DNA of 62,205 nucleotides, from contig DETK01000017.1 of NCBI GenBank assembly GCA_002361615.1, positions 114,145-176,349 of the forward strand, given 5' to 3'. Below are positions 59,710 through 62,205 of this stretch, one piece after another. The notes below the pieces were generated by a model that searched no databases, was not told the DNA's origin, and worked only from the letters and a program-made list of their open reading frames with translations. This DNA is from Bacteroidales bacterium UBA3290 (GTDB lineage: Bacteria > Bacteroidota > Bacteroidia > Bacteroidales > UBA932). A program made the position numbers and the translations under genes. Positions within the stretch are counted from its first letter, which is position 1. Each line of letters begins with the position of its first letter.

Positions 59710-62037
59710 TTATCCGATGATCATTCCGCCGATCTGGTAAACCAGCACGGCTGCCAGCCAGGCTATGAGACATTGGAAAATGACCATCCAGACCGCCAGT
59801 TTTCCGCCGAGCTCCCGCTTTACGGCGGCAATAGCCGCTACGCAAGGCGTGTAGAGGAGGCAGAAGGCCAGCATCGAGACAGCCGTCAGGGTCGTCAGAG
59901 CCTGCGTCACGTCGAGCACCTGTATGGTGGAAACCACGCTTTCCTTGGCCAGGAATCCGGTGACCAGCGCGGTGACGATGCGCCAGTCGCCCAGACCGGC
60001 CGGCTGGAAGATGGGGGCCAGCACCCCGGCAATCTGCGCCAGCATGCTGCCTTCGCCGTCCACCATGTTGAGCCGGAAGTCGAACGACTGCAGGAACCAG
60101 ATGATGATCGAGGCCACGAAGATAACGGTGAAGGCCCGCTGCAGGAAGTCTTTGGTCTTGTCCCAAAGCAGGTGCGTCACGTTCTTGAAGCCCGGCATCC
60201 GATAGTTGGGAAGTTCCATTACAAAAGGCGCCGGTTCACGGTCGGGATGGATCTTCTTGGAAAGCAGGGAGACCAGGATACCTACGAGGATTGCTGACAG
60301 ATAGAGGATTACCAACACGATTCCCCCGTGTCCCGGGAAGAACGCCGCCGTGAAGAAAGCATAGATAGGGATCTTCGCCGAGCAACTCATGAAAGGAGTC
60401 AGCAGGACTGTCAGCCGCCGGTCGTGGGCGGAAGGGAGCGTGCGGGTAGCCATCACGGCCGGCACGGAGCAGCCAAAGCCGATGAGCAGCGGGACGATGC
60501 TGCGCCCAGTCAGGCCGAGGGTGCGCAGCAGCTTGTCGCTGACGAAGGCCACGCGGGCCATATAGCCGCTGTCTTCGAGCATCGACAGGAAGAAGAACAG
60601 GATGATGATGATCGGCACGAAACTCACGACCGTTCCGACACCGCCGAAGATACCATCGACCACCAGGGAGCGGACGGCCGGGGCGACGCCCCAGCGGGTC
60701 ATCCCCGCGTCCGTCTTACCGGCCAGCCACTGGATGCCTTCTTCGAGCAGGTCCTGCAACGGGGCGCCCAGCACGTCGATGGAAAGCCAGATAACCAGCG
60801 AGATGACGGCCAGGAAGATGGGCAGGGCCGTCCATTTCCCGGTCAGGATCCGGTCGATATGACGGCTGCGCCGGGATTCCTTGCTCTCGTGCGGCTTGAT
60901 GACGGTCTTCTCACAGAGTTTCTGGATGAAGGAAAAACGCATCTCGGCCATCGCTGCGTTGCGGTCCAGGCCTCGCTCGCTTTCCATCTGGAGGATGATG
61001 TGCTCCACCATCTCTTTCTCATTCTCATCCAGCTCGAGGGCGTTTTCCACAGCCGTATCGCCGTCGATCAGGCGGCTGGCTGCGAAACGCACGGGCAGGT
61101 CGGCGCGGCGCGCATGGTCTTCAATCATGTGCATGATGGCATGCAGGCAGCGGTGCACGGCTCCGCCGTAGTCGTCTTTGTCGCAGAAATCCTGACGCGC
61201 AGGCTTTTCCTGATAACGGGCCACGTGGATGGCGTGTTCCACCAACTCTTCGATGCCTTCGTTCCTGGCGGCGGATATGGCCACCACCGGCAGTCCGAGG
61301 GCCTCCTCCAGTTCGTTGGCTCGAATCGAGCCCCCATTGCCGTAAACCTCATCCATCATATTGAGGGCCAGCACCATCGGGCACTCCAGCTCCATGAGCT
61401 GCATGGTCAGGTACAGGTTGCGCTCGATGTTGGTCGCATCGATGATATTGATGATGCCGTGGGGCTTCTGGCGCAGGATGAAATCGCGCGAGACAATCTC
61501 TTCAGCGGTATAGGGTGCGAGCGAATAAATGCCCGGCAGGTCGGTGATCCGTGTATTGGGATGGCGCCGGATGACGCCGTCCTTCCGGTCGACCGTCACG
61601 CCGGGGAAGTTGCCTACGTGCTGGTTCGAACCGGTGAGCTGGTTGAACAAGGTCGTCTTGCCGCAATTCTGGTTGCCGGCCAGGGCGAAGGTCAGCGTCG
61701 TATCCTCGGGAAGTGCATTTTCGTGTGTCTTGTCGTGGTATCGGCCTCCCTCGCCGTAGCCGGGGTGCTCGTTTTCGTGGGGCTCCGGAGGGGCCTGGAC
61801 GGGCTTTTCGGCACTGGCGGGCTCAACCTCGATGCGCGCCGCGTCAGCCTTGCGCAGCGAGAGGGCGTAGCCGTGGACCTTCAGTTCCATCGGGTCGCCC
61901 AGCGGCGCAAGTTTGGTCAGCGTGACTACACTGCCGGGAATCACGCCCATATCGAGGATATGCTGGCGCAACGCCCCTTGACCGCCCACAGCCGTAACCC
62001 GGGCCGATTCGCCAACTCGTAAATGATCTAGCGTCAT
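59710..62037 (-). CDS. feoB: FeoA-FeoB fusion, ferrous iron transporter
   Basis: 775 residues. A FeoA SH3-like domain (about 1-72: LDHLRVGESARVTAVGGQGALRQHILDMGV) is joined by a His- and Glu-rich linker (EPHENEHPGYGEGGRYHDKTHEN) to FeoB. The G domain has GNQNCGKTT (G1), PGVTVDRKDG (G2), DLPGIYSL (G3) and LNMMD (G4). The membrane part contains two Gate-like segments (LLIGFGCSVPAVMATRT and the FLAKESVVSTIQV region). It imports Fe(II). The fusion replaces a separate feoA gene. Confidence 0.96.
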   Translation of the reverse strand: MTLDHLRVGESARVTAVGGQGALRQHILDMGVIPGSVVTLTKLAPLGDPMELKVHGYALSLRKADAARIEVEPASAEKPVQAPPEPHENEHPGYGEGGRYHDKTHENALPEDTTLTFALAGNQNCGKTTLFNQLTGSNQHVGNFPGVTVDRKDGVIRRHPNTRITDLPGIYSLAPYTAEEIVSRDFILRQKPHGIINIIDATNIERNLYLTMQLMELECPMVLALNMMDEVYGNGGSIRANELEEALGLPVVAISAARNEGIEELVEHAIHVARYQEKPARQDFCDKDDYGGAVHRCLHAIMHMIEDHARRADLPVRFAASRLIDGDTAVENALELDENEKEMVEHIILQMESERGLDRNAAMAEMRFSFIQKLCEKTVIKPHESKESRRSRHIDRILTGKWTALPIFLAVISLVIWLSIDVLGAPLQDLLEEGIQWLAGKTDAGMTRWGVAPAVRSLVVDGIFGGVGTVVSFVPIIIILFFFLSMLEDSGYMARVAFVSDKLLRTLGLTGRSIVPLLIGFGCSVPAVMATRTLPSAHDRRLTVLLTPFMSCSAKIPIYAFFTAAFFPGHGGIVLVILYLSAILVGILVSLLSKKIHPDREPAPFVMELPNYRMPGFKNVTHLLWDKTKDFLQRAFTVIFVASIIIWFLQSFDFRLNMVDGEGSMLAQIAGVLAPIFQPAGLGDWRIVTALVTGFLAKESVVSTIQVLDVTQALTTLTAVSMLAFCLLYTPCVAAIAAVKRELGGKLAVWMVIFQCLIAWLAAVLVYQIGGMIIG

Positions 62038-62056
62038 GTCATTACATTTTCAGACG

Positions 62057-62104
62057 CAAAGATAGGCGGTTGTCCTGATTGTATCAATCCCTATTAATAG
62101 GGAT
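62057..62104 (-). promoter_or_regulatory. feoAB promoter with 18-bp palindromic operator
   Basis: On the minus strand TTG (62085-62087), 20 nt and TATCTTTG (62057-62064) match the Bacteroidetes promoter. ATCCCTATTAATAGGGAT (62087-62104) is a perfect palindrome touching the -33 element. Given the gene it could bind an iron-responsive or redox regulator; which one is unknown. The remaining 101 bp to the window end show no clear feature. Confidence 0.7.
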
Positions 62105-62205
62105 AGAAGTAAAGTCGTCAAACAGCCGCAAGACGAACAGCCCCTCACTACGTCTGAGGCCGATTCTATTGCGCCAAAGGCCGAAATTGAACTGCCCCCT
62201 AAAAG

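Overview
The window looks like chromosomal DNA of a Bacteroidales bacterium, probably an uncultured gut or rumen lineage with fairly high G+C coding sequence. The evidence is SusC/SusD pairs, Bacteroidetes lipoprotein signals, a Bacteroidales-type II-C Cas9, and repeated use of the Bacteroidetes promoter pattern (a TTG/TTTG -33 element, about 20 nt, then TAnnTTTG at -7). Genus cannot be assigned from sequence alone.

Layout. (1) 1-10717: a starch/maltodextrin locus with an MFS sugar transporter (5' end outside the window), SusC, SusD, a SusE/F-like lipoprotein with nine tandem starch-binding-type repeats, and a SusG-like GH13 amylase. (2) 10840-18730: an A+T-richer defence island with a HigB/HigA toxin-antitoxin pair, an unassigned block, a 13-repeat CRISPR array, cas2-cas1-cas9 (type II-C), and a tracrRNA gene divergent from cas9. 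Each CRISPR repeat carries a complete Bacteroidetes-type promoter. (3) 18804-24060: three more GH13 enzymes (two lipoproteins and a periplasmic SusA/neopullulanase-like enzyme), so the island sits inside or beside the starch locus. (4) 24077-31149: housekeeping genes for a nucleotidyltransferase, PfkB kinase, deoxynucleoside kinase, metallo-hydrolase, UvrA and a short nucleoside kinase. (5) 31159-33711: an A+T-rich pair, a TPR-membrane-HTH regulator and a small lipoprotein, with a possible 31-codon gene between them.

(6) 33708-52586: a large aryl-polyene-type fatty-acid/polyketide cluster. Three genes on the minus strand (ketosynthase, FAD oxidoreductase, ketoreductase) diverge from a tightly overlapping plus-strand operon: methyltransferase, two acyl carrier proteins, ketosynthases and a chain-length-factor-like partner, two hot-dog dehydratases, LpxL- and PlsC-type acyltransferases, a small multidrug-resistance-type transporter, a LolA-like carrier, a GT2 glycosyltransferase, an MMPL-acyltransferase fusion, an alpha/beta hydrolase and a PaaK-like AMP ligase. 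The likely logic is aryl starter activation, iterative extension and dehydration on ACP, transfer to a lipid, and export to the outer membrane.

(7) 52583-57273: an EnvC-like degenerate LytM protein, a TPR protein, and an ECF sigma factor with a membrane partner that combines an anti-sigma-like N terminus and a beta-barrel-like C terminus. (8) 57387-62205: a ComM/YifB ATPase, an ORF6N-domain protein containing a 35-nt palindrome, and a FeoA-FeoB iron transporter with a small Cys-rich partner. A perfect 18-bp palindrome lies at the feoAB promoter. No tRNA or rRNA gene was recognised.
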